Assembly (NCBI RefSeq): GCF_002198735.1
Contig: NZ_MWLO01000107.1
Coordinates: 1 to 44,268, forward strand
DNA length: 44,268 nucleotides
Direction: 5' to 3'
DNA from: Ideonella sp. A 288
GTDB lineage: Bacteria > Pseudomonadota > Gammaproteobacteria > Burkholderiales > Burkholderiaceae_C
In this document: positions 16,796 to 24,919 of the stretch, one piece after another
How positions within the stretch are numbered: the stretch's first letter is position 1
Layout of the letters: each line of letters starts with the position of its first letter
The notes under the pieces: generated by a model
Databases searched by the model: none
What the model was told of the DNA's origin: nothing
Seen by the model: the letters and a program-made list of their open reading frames with translations, nothing else
Made by a program: the position numbers and the translations under genes

Positions 16796-18892
16796 TCAGG
16801 CCACCACCGAGCCCATGCCTTGCGAAGTTCCCGAGGACCGCTCGCTGTCGAGCAGGCGCTGCACCTGCTCGATCGGCAGGGGCCTGCCGAACAGGAAGCC
16901 CTGCATCTCGCCGCAGTGGATGCCGCGGAAGAAGTCGGCCTGGGCCTCGGTCTCCACGCCCTCGGCCACCACGATGATGCCCAGCGCCCGGGCCAGCTCG
17001 GTGATGGAGCGTGCCACGGCGCGGTCGCGCGCATTGGTGGCGATGTCGGTGACGAAGCTGCGGTCGATCTTCAGGTAGTCCACCGCGAAATGGCGCAGGT
17101 AGTTGAGCGCCGAGTAGCCGGTGCCGAAGTCGTCGATGGCGATGCGCACGCCGAGCGCCTTGAGCGCCTCGATGGTGGCACGGGCCGGGTCGGGCTGGCC
17201 GATCAGCAGCGATTCGGTCAGCTCGAGCTCGACCAGCGCTGGCGGCACGCCGCTGTCGGACAGCACGCGCTCGACCATCGGCACGAAGCCCGGGGACTGG
17301 AACTGCACCGACGACACGTTGACCGACACCCGCAGCGCCGGCACGCCCGCATCCAGCCAGCGGCGGATCTGCGTGCAGGCGCTGCGCAGCACCCACTCGC
17401 CGACGATGGTCATCATGCCGGTGTCTTCCATCACGCCGATGAACTCGCCCGGCAGCACCAGGCCGCGCGAGGGGCTGTGCCAGCGCATCAGCGCCTCCAG
17501 CGCCACCACGCGCTGGGTGGCCGTGTCGAGCCGCGGCTGGTAGTGCAGGCTGAACTCGCCCTCGCGGAAGCCCTTCTGCAGGTCGGTCTCGAGCGTCAGC
17601 CGCTGCATGGCGCGGCGGTTCATCTCGGCGCGATAGAAGGCATGCGTGCCGCGGCCGGCATCCTTGGCGCTGTACATCGCGGCGTCGGCGTTCTTCAGCA
17701 CCGTGTCGGCGTCTTCTCCGTCGCCGGGGTAGACGGCAATGCCGATGGTCGCGCCGACGACGAGTTCGTGCTCGTGCACACGCACCGGCCGGGCCACCGC
17801 CTCGAGGATGCGCCGCGCCACGTGGGTGGCGTCCTCTGGTGCCTCGATGTGCGCGAGGATGGCGGTGAACTCGTCACCGCCCATGCGGAACAGCAGGTCG
17901 CTGTCCCGCAGGCAACCGCGGATGCGGGCGGACACCGCCTTGAGCAGCGCATCGCCGGCATCGTGGCCTAGGCTGTCGTTGACGATCTTGAAGCGGTCGA
18001 GGTCGATGAACATCAGCGCGCCGGTGTGGCCGTGCCGGGTCGAGGCCGAGATGGCCTCGCTCAGGCGTTCGGCGAAGTAGGCGCGGTTGGGCAGGCCGGT
18101 GAGGGCGTCGTGGTAGGCCTGGTGCCGCACCTCTTCCTCGCGCGCAGCGCGCTCGCGCTCCTGCCGGGAGATGATGCCATCGGCCTTGCGCACGACCATG
18201 AACAGGAACAGGTAGAGCGTCGACAGCGCGCCCACCACTGCCGCGGCCACCTGCCACTGCGCGGTGGACTGGCGTTGCAGCAGGTCGGTCACGTCGGAGT
18301 ACACCTCGACGACGCCTTCGGCGGCACCGCCCGGCGTCGGCCGCAGCGGCACGTAGGAGGCGATCAGGTTGCGCTTGTTGAGCACGCCCTCGAAGGCATC
18401 GAACCGTTCGCGGTAGGTGATGTGGCTGGCCACGGTGCCCGACAGTGCAGCGCGGAAGCCGTCGTTGTCGCGCTTGTTCTCGCCGATCTGGCCTTCGTCG
18501 GACGAGAACACCGTGAGGCCGTCGACGTTGTAGACCTTGATCTTGGCCACGCTCAGGCCACTGACCCGGGTCAGCACGTCGGTGCGCAGGGCCGCCAGGC
18601 GGGGGTCGGCCAGCAGATCGGCGCGGGTGCGCCCGACCGAACCGATGACAAAGTCCCCGTACTGGCCCCACAGCGTGTTGGCCAGGGCGCGAGTGAGGTC
18701 GGCATTGGCCCGGCCCTCATGGTCGACCAGGTGCCGCTCGGTGAGCGTCCGGTAGACCCCGATCAGGACGATGGTCACCAGCACCAGGCCCACCAAGCTG
18801 GTGATCGAGAAATACCGTGTGAGCCGGAACGGCGGGCTTCGCCGCATCGGGCCAGGCGACAACCCCGGATGTGCAGCCATGGGCGCTTCCAT
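16796..18892 (-). CDS. Membrane GGDEF-EAL cyclic-di-GMP protein
   Basis: A 698-residue c-di-GMP signalling protein. TM1 is about residues 26-47, followed by a periplasmic sensor region (about 50-210) and TM2 (about 213-234). The GGDEF domain has FRMGGDEF at about 337 (intact A-site). The EAL domain has VALEALMRWHSP at about 465, ELTESLL, DDFGTGYSALNYL and VAEGVETE, all the residues of active phosphodiesterases. Both halves look catalytically competent, so net activity cannot be told from sequence. It probably switches motility or biofilm state in response to a periplasmic cue. It reads away from the lectin-like gene, with 176 bp between them. Confidence 0.95.
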   Translation of the reverse strand: MEAPMAAHPGLSPGPMRRSPPFRLTRYFSITSLVGLVLVTIVLIGVYRTLTERHLVDHEGRANADLTRALANTLWGQYGDFVIGSVGRTRADLLADPRLAALRTDVLTRVSGLSVAKIKVYNVDGLTVFSSDEGQIGENKRDNDGFRAALSGTVASHITYRERFDAFEGVLNKRNLIASYVPLRPTPGGAAEGVVEVYSDVTDLLQRQSTAQWQVAAAVVGALSTLYLFLFMVVRKADGIISRQERERAAREEEVRHQAYHDALTGLPNRAYFAERLSEAISASTRHGHTGALMFIDLDRFKIVNDSLGHDAGDALLKAVSARIRGCLRDSDLLFRMGGDEFTAILAHIEAPEDATHVARRILEAVARPVRVHEHELVVGATIGIAVYPGDGEDADTVLKNADAAMYSAKDAGRGTHAFYRAEMNRRAMQRLTLETDLQKGFREGEFSLHYQPRLDTATQRVVALEALMRWHSPSRGLVLPGEFIGVMEDTGMMTIVGEWVLRSACTQIRRWLDAGVPALRVSVNVSSVQFQSPGFVPMVERVLSDSGVPPALVELELTESLLIGQPDPARATIEALKALGVRIAIDDFGTGYSALNYLRHFAVDYLKIDRSFVTDIATNARDRAVARSITELARALGIIVVAEGVETEAQADFFRGIHCGEMQGFLFGRPLPIEQVQRLLDSERSSGTSQGMGSVVA

Positions 18893-19068
18893 AGGGAACG
18901 ATCCAGGTGTATCGGACAGTTCGCAGGCTATCTGAAGGCCCCACCTGCACTTCTAGACATAGGTCAAGCCCACGCCACGGGCAGCGTGCTGGATTGCCGC
19001 CGCGGGCGTGAAATCGGCGGATTGCTTATGCTCCGCATCCCATCCCCCAAAACACCCGAGGAGACCCG

Positions 19069-19731
19069 ATGAAGCGTTCCACCACCGCACTCGCCGCCGT
19101 CCTGAGCCTGGCGGCTCTGGCCGCCGGCTGCACGTCGATGGGCCAGTCGTCCACGATGTCGTTCTTCGTCACCAGTGTCGGCTCGGGCAAGGGCGCCGAC
19201 CTGGGGGGCCTGGAAGGCGCCGACGCGCACTGCAACACGCTGGCCAAGTCCGCTGGATCGCCGCTGGCGAACTGGCGCGCCTACCTCAGCACCACCGCCC
19301 CCGGCGGCGACGCCGGCGTCAATGCCCGCGACCGCATCGGCAAGGGCCCGTGGGTCAACGCCAAGGGCGAGGTCATCGCCCGCAACCCGGACGACCTGCA
19401 CTCGGCATCGGCCAACCTCACCAAGCAGACCGCGCTGACCGAGAAGGGCGCCGTGGTCAGCGGTCGGGGCGACACGGTCAACACGCACGACATCCTCACC
19501 GGCTCCGACCCGTCGGGCAACTACTCCACCGCCGGCGGCGACACCACCTGCGGCAACTGGACCAAGAGCGGCGAGGGCTCGGCCATCGTCGGCCACCACG
19601 ACCGCATCGGCCTGAAGGACAGCTGGCACATGAAGTCGTGGAACTCCTCGCACGGCTCGCGCGGGTGCAGCCAGGACGCGCTGAAGTCCTCGGGCGGCGC
19701 CGGCCTGTTCTACTGCTTCGCCGCCAACTGA
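19069..19731 (+). CDS. Lectin-like (endostatin/NC10-type fold) lipoprotein
   Basis: A 220-residue exported protein. The signal peptide ends ALAAGC, a lipobox with Cys21, so it is probably a lipoprotein. The mature domain begins FFVTSVGSGKGADLGGLEGA and continues through NARDRIGKGPW, ARNPDDLHS, NLTKQTALTEKG, THDILTGSD, GEGSAIVGHHDR, SWNSSHGSRGCS and LFYCFA. This pattern belongs to bacterial proteins annotated as lectin-like with a C-type-lectin/endostatin-related fold. Several cysteines (in AHCNT, TTCGN, RGCSQ, YCFA) probably form disulfides. GAGGAG precedes the ATG. Ligand and role are unknown. Confidence 0.85.
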   Translation: MKRSTTALAAVLSLAALAAGCTSMGQSSTMSFFVTSVGSGKGADLGGLEGADAHCNTLAKSAGSPLANWRAYLSTTAPGGDAGVNARDRIGKGPWVNAKGEVIARNPDDLHSASANLTKQTALTEKGAVVSGRGDTVNTHDILTGSDPSGNYSTAGGDTTCGNWTKSGEGSAIVGHHDRIGLKDSWHMKSWNSSHGSRGCSQDALKSSGGAGLFYCFAAN

Positions 19732-19779
19732 CGCCCACGCCGGCCGCTGCCCGGCGGCCGGCTCTGCCGGCAGTGGGCG
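19732..19779. terminator. Nested hairpin between convergent genes
   Basis: Inner stem: GCCGGCCGC (19739-19747) and GCGGCCGGC (19754-19762), perfect, loop 6 nt. Outer arms CGCCCAC (19732-19738) and GTGGGCG (19773-19779) can add pairs with an asymmetric bulge. It starts directly after the lectin-like gene's stop codon and lies 10 bp before the convergent NifX-like gene, so a bidirectional terminator is the natural reading. Confidence 0.6.
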
Positions 19780-19789
19780 CGGCGGTCGG

Positions 19790-20176
19790 TCAATGGCGCG
19801 AGAACAAGTCGCGCAGCTTGCACAGCGTGGTCGTGATGTCGAAGCGCGTGTCGGGCAAGGCCTCGCCGGCCAGGACGGCCGACAGCGCGCGCTGCGGGTC
19901 GGTCTCGCCGGTGAGCAGCACCTGGGCGCCCCAGCCCGCCATGTGGCGCTTGAAGCCGTCGCCCGCGCTGGCCGCCACCATCACCTCGACACCGTGCAGC
20001 GGGTGCGGCCCGTCGTCCCTGAAGTGATGCGGCAGTTGCTGCTCGCTGAGCATCAACGGCGTGGCCGGCGGCACCGGGGTGCCCGGCTGGCAGTCGAACA
20101 GCAGCCAGTGCCGGGCCTGGCCCGCATGGCCGCTGACCTGGGTGGCGTCGGCGTTGACAGCGATGGCGATCTTCAT
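19790..20176 (-). CDS. Dinitrogenase iron-molybdenum cofactor-type (NifX/NafY/NifB-C) domain protein
   Basis: A 128-residue single-domain protein. MKIAIAVNADATQVSGHAGQ is the standard start of the NifX/NifB-C fold, followed by a FDCQPG strand, VMVAASAGDGFKRHM and a glycine-containing turn. Such domains bind FeMo-cofactor precursors or related metal clusters; stand-alone copies outside nif clusters have unknown clients. The ATG at 20174-20176 is preferred to upstream in-frame starts because the domain begins there. It is divergent from an ArsC-like nitrogenase-associated protein, with a near-perfect 18-bp palindrome between them. Confidence 0.88.
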   Translation of the reverse strand: MKIAIAVNADATQVSGHAGQARHWLLFDCQPGTPVPPATPLMLSEQQLPHHFRDDGPHPLHGVEVMVAASAGDGFKRHMAGWGAQVLLTGETDPQRALSAVLAGEALPDTRFDITTTLCKLRDLFSRH

Positions 20177-20563
20177 GGCGGCTCGATGGACTGGGTGGGG
20201 CCACCACCGCGGTGATGGCCGTGTCGGGGCGATCGTCCGGCACGAAGCAACAAGCGGTCCATGGGCCATGCGACGCGGGCCGCAGGGCCACATAGAACAC
20301 TGAGCGCGGCGGGCGGCTTACGGGGGGCGAACCCGACGCGCGCGGCGCCGAGGTGGGTCTGGCGAGCGCCCACAGACCGTCCGTGGCCGGGCCGATTGTT
20401 CGGAAGACGACAAGGTTTGGCGGCCGCGGGGCGCCGGGCGGAGTGCCGAGCCCGATGACGGCAGACCGGGCCGCCAGCGTCCGCCCGCCCTCTGCCGGCG
20501 CCGCCGCAGCGGCATCGGTCCGCGGTGGCACTTGTCGGGTACGGCGATTGCATTCCACCGGCC
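20177..20563. promoter_or_regulatory. Divergent intergenic region with 18-bp palindrome
   Basis: This 387-bp spacer carries a palindrome at 20201-20218 (CCACCACCGCGGTGATGG, one mismatched pair; core CACCGCGGTG), 25-42 bp before the NifX-like start. A second inverted repeat, GGTCTG (20356-20361) / CAGACC (20373-20378), lies mid-region. No GG-N10-GC sigma-54 promoter was found, although NifA-type control would be expected in a true nif context. The right part toward the ArsC-like gene has no obvious Shine-Dalgarno. Confidence 0.4.
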
Positions 20564-21004
20564 ATGGCCACGATCCACTTCTACGAAAAGCCCGGCTGCG
20601 CCGGCAACGCCCGCCAGCGCGCGCTGCTGCAGGCCGCCGGCCACACGCTGGTCCGCCGCGACCTGCTCAGCGAACCCTGGACGGCCGAGTCGCTGCTCGG
20701 CTTCCTGGCACCGCTGCCGGTGCCGCGCTGGTTCAACCTGGCGGCGCCGCGCATCAAGAACGGCGAGGTGGTGCCGGATCGGCTGGACGCCGCTCAGGCA
20801 CTGTCGGCGCTGCTCGCCGAACCGCTGCTGATCCGCCGACCGCTGATGCAGCGCGAGGACGGCGCGCGGCTGGTCGGCTTCGACGTGGCGGAGGTCGAGC
20901 GCTTCGTCGGCCTGCAGGCCCCGGCGGGCACGGCGGCGTCGCTGGAGGGCTGCGCCGCGGCGCCGGGCACCACCTGCGGCACCGAAGCCCCCGGCCAGGC
21001 GTGA
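20564..21004 (+). CDS. ArsC/Spx-fold nitrogenase-associated protein
   Basis: A 146-residue thioredoxin-fold protein of the ArsC-like nitrogenase-associated group. It has the opening IHFYEKPGCAGNARQ with a single active-site-region cysteine (Cys12), a hinge PRWFNLAAPRIKNGEVVPD, and LLIRRPLMQREDGARLVGFD. A true arsenate reductase would show CGTS-type and Arg motifs, which are absent. Relatives occur near nif, molybdenum or Fe-S genes; their biochemical activity is unknown. A GTG 39 bp upstream in frame is possible, but MATIHFYEK is the usual start. The C-terminal tail is Ala/Gly-rich with two extra cysteines (CAAAPGTTC). Confidence 0.85.
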   Translation: MATIHFYEKPGCAGNARQRALLQAAGHTLVRRDLLSEPWTAESLLGFLAPLPVPRWFNLAAPRIKNGEVVPDRLDAAQALSALLAEPLLIRRPLMQREDGARLVGFDVAEVERFVGLQAPAGTAASLEGCAAAPGTTCGTEAPGQA

Positions 21005-21039
21005 GCGCCGTCAGCGGACGCGACAGCCCGCTGCTGGCC

Positions 21040-21477
21040 TCACGGACCCGAACGACGCGAGAGCCGCCAGGTGGTGGCCACGCCGGCCGCCACCGACGAC
21101 AGGAAGGTCAGCAGGAAGCTGCTGCCCACGGCGACGAGTACCCAGGTCACCCAGGCCGCGCCCAATGCGCAGGCCGCGGCGGCGACGCGCCGCTGGTGCG
21201 CGGGCGCCGTCCACCAGGGCAGCGCGACGAACAGCGCCGCCCCCAGCGCGCCGGCCACGGCGAACGCGGCCTGCTCTGCCGGGCGGTACCACGCGGCCCC
21301 GCACTGGCCCGACACCATCAGCTCGGGCGGGCACAGCCGATCCAGCAGTGACAGCAGCAGCACGACGAACAGCACCGCCGCCAGGTACCCGATGCCCGCC
21401 ACCGGCGCGGTGAGCACCCAGCGCAGCGCGGTCAACGCGGACCGAGGTGGTGCCTGCCACCGACGATGGGCACCCAC
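21040..21477 (-). CDS. Possible small membrane protein
   Basis: A 145-residue frame starting at GTG (21475-21477), 30 bp downstream of nrdJ on the same strand. It has about three to four hydrophobic segments: VAGIGYLAAVLFVVLLLSLL, FAVAGALGAALFVALPWW, AAACALGAAWVTWVLVAVG and FLLTFLSSVAAGVATTW. Charges are placed as in a real membrane protein (basic ends). No good Shine-Dalgarno is visible and I do not recognise a family. The alternating TM pattern makes it more likely a gene than a shadow, but GC-rich shadows can mimic this. Confidence 0.5.
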   Translation of the reverse strand: MGAHRRWQAPPRSALTALRWVLTAPVAGIGYLAAVLFVVLLLSLLDRLCPPELMVSGQCGAAWYRPAEQAAFAVAGALGAALFVALPWWTAPAHQRRVAAAACALGAAWVTWVLVAVGSSFLLTFLSSVAAGVATTWRLSRRSGP

Positions 21478-21507
21478 GCCAGACCGGGCTGCGGCAGCGG
21501 TCGGCTG

Positions 21508-24480
21508 CTAGCCGCACTGCCCCACGAACCCGCACGCGGTGCAGAACTCGCAACCGTCCTTGTGGATCAGCGTGGAGTTGCCGCACTCGGGGCAGGGCTT
21601 GCCGGCCATCGGGGCGATGCTGCCGCCACCGTTGCCGGCCTTCAGCGCCGGCGAGGCCAGGATGCCCATCTCGCGCAGCGGCAGGCCCTGTTCGTCGAGC
21701 ACGCCGAGCATCGCGTAGCGGTGGATCACCAGCCGTGCGATGTAGGCCACGGTGCTGGGCCACACCTGCTGGCGCCGCTCGCCGGGCACCGGCGCCATGA
21801 AGTGGCCCAGCGGCTCGCCGACGTTGAGCAGCTTGCGCAGCTTCATGCCGATCCAGGCCGGGTCGAGCACACGCATGTCGAGCGACAGCAGCCGCGCCAG
21901 GCCATCGAGCGCACGCGGGTAGTTGCCCGAGAAGCCGATGGCGCACGGACGCGTCACATGGCTGCCATCGGGCGCCGGCAGCGACACCTCCTTCAGCGTG
22001 ACGGTGAAGGATTCGCCGGTGGCGGCGTTGTCCACGTCCACCGCCCAGGCCAGCGTGCCCGAGGTGCCGGTGCGCGGCTCCTCGCGGCTGAACATGGCGT
22101 CGATCACCGGCGCCGGGCCGCCTTCCTGCAGCGCGCCCAGCTGCTCGCAGCGCCAGCGGATGACGGCCGCGGTGGCGGCCACCACGCCGGGGAAGAGCCG
22201 GCGTTCGCCGTGCGGCGGCATCGGCATCTCGAAGGCGCGCTCCTCGGCCACGGTGGCCAGCGCGTCGAGCTTGAGCTTCAGCCATGAAGCGTCGTTGGTG
22301 CGCATGTCCATCGACAGCGTCTTGGCCAGCGCGCCCAGGCCGCGCGGCTGCTCGGCGCCGTTGACCCACACCTCGAAGGGCAGCGTCTTCGAGAACAGGC
22401 CCAGGCCCGGCCCGGCCTCGGCCGGCATCTCGCCGACGAACAGCGAGAAATCGCCGTGCGGGTGCTGGATCATGAAGCTCCAGGCCGAGTTGCCGCCGGG
22501 CATCTCGGGCCGGCTGGGCCAGCGCAGCGAGGCCAGCACCGGCGCGGGCAGGCGGTCGACCCGCAGGCGCTGGTTGGCGCCGTCGGCGGTCAGCGGCGAG
22601 GGCTGCACCACCACTGCCGGCGCGGCGTCGACGCTGAGCACCGAGCCCAGCACGCTGTTGGGCCGGTAGGTGGCCAGGCCCTTCAGCCCCGCGGCCCAGG
22701 CCTGGTGGTACAGGCCCTGGAACTCGGCGTAGGGGTAGTCGGCCGGCACGTTGACGGTCTTGCTGATCGAGGTGTCGATGAAGGGCGCCACGGCGGCCAC
22801 CATCGCCGCGTGCGCTTCGGCGCTCATCTCGAGCGCGGTGACGAAGGCGTCGGTGAGCGGGGCCTGCTCGCCCTTCAGGTGGCGATAAAGGCGCCAGGCG
22901 CGGTCTTCGACGGCATAGTGCTTGAAGCTGCCGTCGGCCTCGCGCTTCTTGCGGGTGTAGGTCCAGCTGAAGGCGGGCTCGATGCCGTTGCTGGCGTTGT
23001 CGGCGAAGGCCAGGCTGATGGTGCCGGTGGGCGCGATCGACAGCAGGTGCGAGTTGCGCAGGCCCTGCGTGCGGATCTTGTCCTTCAGCGGCTGCGGCAG
23101 GCGCGTGGCGAAGCTGCCGAAAGCGGCCGACCCATTGCCCTTGGCTTCCGCGCCGGTACCGGGCCGGCGCGAGCGCCCCGACAGGTACAGGTCGGCATTG
23201 AACAGCGGGAACGAGCCGCGCTCTCGCGCCAGGTCGGCCGACGCGTCGTAGGCGGCGTCGCGCATCACCGCGGAGATGTGCCGCGCCATGGCGCGCGCCT
23301 CTTCGGTGTCGTAGCGCAGGCCCAGCATCACCAGGGCATCGCCCAGGCCGGTGAAGCCCAGGCCGATGCGGCGCTTGGTGCGCGCCTCTTCCTGCTGCTG
23401 CGGCAGCGGCCAGACGGTGACGTCGAGCACGTTGTCCAGCATGCGCACCGCCACCTTGGCCACCTCGGCGAAGCCGGCCTCGTCGAACGCGGCATCGCCT
23501 TCGAAAGGCCGCTGCACGAAGTGCGTGAGGTCGATGCTGCCGAGGCAGCAGCAGCCGTAGGGGGGCAGCGGCTGTTCGGCACACGGGTTGGTGGCCGTGA
23601 TGGTCTCGCAGTAGCCGAGGTTGTTGTCGTTGTTGATGCGGTCGAGGAAGAGCACGCCGGGCTCGGCATGGTCGTAGGTGCTGCGCATGATCTGGTCCCA
23701 CAGCTCGCGCGCGCGCAGCTTGCGGTAGACCCACAGGCCGTCGCCGCGGCGCCAGGCGCCGTCGGCCTTTTGCGACGGGCCGGGCTCGGCCTTGTGCACG
23801 AGTTCGACCTCGCCGTCGGCTTCGACCGCGCGCATGAACTCGTCGGTGACGCCGACCGAGATGTTGAAGTTCTTCAGGTCGCCCTGGTCCTTGGCGCGGA
23901 TGAAGGCTTCGACGTCGGGGTGGTCGCAGCGCAGCACGCCCATCTGCGCGCCGCGCCGGCTGCCGGCGGATTCAACCGTCTCGCAGCTGCGGTCGAACAC
24001 GCGCATGTAACTCACCGGGCCGGAGGCGTGGCTTTGCGTGGCGCCCACCCAGGCGCCCTGCGGCCGGATGCGCGAGAAGTCGTAGCCCACCCCGCCGCCG
24101 CGGCGCATGGTCTCGGCGGCCTCGGTGAGCGCGGTGTAGATGCCGGGGAAGCCGTCGTCGGGCACCGAGATGGAATCGCCCACCGGCTGCACGAAGCAGT
24201 TGATCAGCGTGGCCGCCAGGCCCGTGCCGGCGGCCGAGTTGATGCGGCCGGCGGGCACGAAGCCGCGGCGCTGGGCGTCGAGGAAGCGGGCCTCCCAGGC
24301 GGCGCGCTGGTCGTCGGCCTCGGCCTCGGCCAGCGCCCGGGCGACGCGGCGGCGCACGTCGTCGAGCGTGAGCTCGTCGCCCTTGGCGTACTTTTCGGCC
24401 AGCACCTCGGCGCTGATGGGTTGCTCGGCCAGATCGGCCAGCTGGCGGGACACGGGATCGGCGATGGGTTCGTTGCTCAT
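21508..24480 (-). CDS. nrdJ: Adenosylcobalamin-dependent ribonucleotide reductase (class II)
   Basis: A 990-residue vitamin-B12-dependent ribonucleotide reductase, which reduces ribonucleotides to deoxyribonucleotides regardless of oxygen. Landmarks are the redox Cys95 in [11 protein letters not shown], the radical-site triplet N298-x-C300-x-E302 in [13 protein letters not shown], and the phosphate-binding [11 protein letters not shown] long C-terminal extension ends in a zinc ribbon (PCPECGN ... CEFCTACG ... C) over the last 30 residues, characteristic of this NrdJ subclass. I chose the ATG at 24478-24480; the open frame further upstream is leader. It is divergent from the small CxxC protein and helicase genes. 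No B12 riboswitch signature is recognisable in the 166-bp upstream region. Confidence 0.96.
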   Translation of the reverse strand: MSNEPIADPVSRQLADLAEQPISAEVLAEKYAKGDELTLDDVRRRVARALAEAEADDQRAAWEARFLDAQRRGFVPAGRINSAAGTGLAATLINCFVQPVGDSISVPDDGFPGIYTALTEAAETMRRGGGVGYDFSRIRPQGAWVGATQSHASGPVSYMRVFDRSCETVESAGSRRGAQMGVLRCDHPDVEAFIRAKDQGDLKNFNISVGVTDEFMRAVEADGEVELVHKAEPGPSQKADGAWRRGDGLWVYRKLRARELWDQIMRSTYDHAEPGVLFLDRINNDNNLGYCETITATNPCAEQPLPPYGCCCLGSIDLTHFVQRPFEGDAAFDEAGFAEVAKVAVRMLDNVLDVTVWPLPQQQEEARTKRRIGLGFTGLGDALVMLGLRYDTEEARAMARHISAVMRDAAYDASADLARERGSFPLFNADLYLSGRSRRPGTGAEAKGNGSAAFGSFATRLPQPLKDKIRTQGLRNSHLLSIAPTGTISLAFADNASNGIEPAFSWTYTRKKREADGSFKHYAVEDRAWRLYRHLKGEQAPLTDAFVTALEMSAEAHAAMVAAVAPFIDTSISKTVNVPADYPYAEFQGLYHQAWAAGLKGLATYRPNSVLGSVLSVDAAPAVVVQPSPLTADGANQRLRVDRLPAPVLASLRWPSRPEMPGGNSAWSFMIQHPHGDFSLFVGEMPAEAGPGLGLFSKTLPFEVWVNGAEQPRGLGALAKTLSMDMRTNDASWLKLKLDALATVAEERAFEMPMPPHGERRLFPGVVAATAAVIRWRCEQLGALQEGGPAPVIDAMFSREEPRTGTSGTLAWAVDVDNAATGESFTVTLKEVSLPAPDGSHVTRPCAIGFSGNYPRALDGLARLLSLDMRVLDPAWIGMKLRKLLNVGEPLGHFMAPVPGERRQQVWPSTVAYIARLVIHRYAMLGVLDEQGLPLREMGILASPALKAGNGGGSIAPMAGKPCPECGNSTLIHKDGCEFCTACGFVGQCG

Positions 24481-24646
24481 GGGCGGCAAGGCGCGCTGCG
24501 CCGGAAAAATGGGGGTGGAAATCGGGGCGTGCGGACCGGTCGGATCAGGGGCCAAGGGATGGCCCCATCGCAGGCTGAGGGTTTATACAGTATCCTTGGC
24601 GATCTGGGGCAATCCCCCTCTTTGATTCGGAACAGGGAAATTTGCA
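24481..24646. promoter_or_regulatory. nrdJ / CxxC-protein divergent promoter with hairpin and LexA-like box
   Basis: Three signals are visible. (1) A perfect inverted repeat GGGGCCA-AGGGA-TGGCCCC at 24548-24566, which would be a hairpin in the nrdJ leader. (2) CTGA-N8-ACAG at 24575-24590, one mismatch from the proteobacterial LexA consensus CTGT-N8-ACAG, in the only AT-rich patch. (3) On the nrdJ strand, TTGCCC (24612-24607) and TATAAA (24587-24582), spaced 19 bp, overlapping the LexA-like box. SOS control is an inference from one near-match. Confidence 0.4.
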
Positions 24647-24880
24647 ATGGCCAAAGACGAGGTCAAGACCCGCATCGAAGCCGACGGCCTGCGCTACCGC
24701 AGCAAGGCCCCGGGGTCGCCCTTCGCGCCCGCGGGCGCCTTCGGAGGCTCGACCATGTCGTGCTTCCTGTGCGGCAAGCATCGCCCGCGCTCGCTGCTGA
24801 AGACACGCAAGTTGCTGGGCAAGGCCCAGACCGTGTGCGCGCCCTCGTGCAAGGAAGCCGGGCAGTCCGTCGGCCCTTGA
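24647..24880 (+). CDS. Small CxxC zinc-ribbon-like protein
   Basis: A 77-residue protein with the cysteine pattern C39-x2-C42 (SCFLCGK) and C64-x3-C68 (VCAPSCKE), separated by a basic stretch (HRPRSLLKTRKLLGK). This suggests a zinc knuckle with nucleic-acid or protein binding. The ATG at 24647 has AGGGAA nearby and usual codon choice. It lies 39 bp before the helicase gene on the same strand and divergent from nrdJ. I recognise it only as a conserved hypothetical type. Linkage with helicase and nrdJ hints at DNA metabolism. Confidence 0.75.
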   Translation: MAKDEVKTRIEADGLRYRSKAPGSPFAPAGAFGGSTMSCFLCGKHRPRSLLKTRKLLGKAQTVCAPSCKEAGQSVGP

Positions 24881-24919
24881 CGGCACAGGCCCCGGTCGAC
24901 CTGCCCTGAGCAGCCTGCC

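Noticed and set aside
20177-20563. Sigma-54 promoter for the nitrogenase-associated genes
   Set aside because: No TGGCAC-N5-TTGC-type element with correct spacing; TGGCAC at 20527 is not followed by GC at the right distance.
24481-24646. Cobalamin riboswitch before nrdJ
   Set aside because: The region is too short and shows no B12-box-like conserved core; only simple hairpins are visible.
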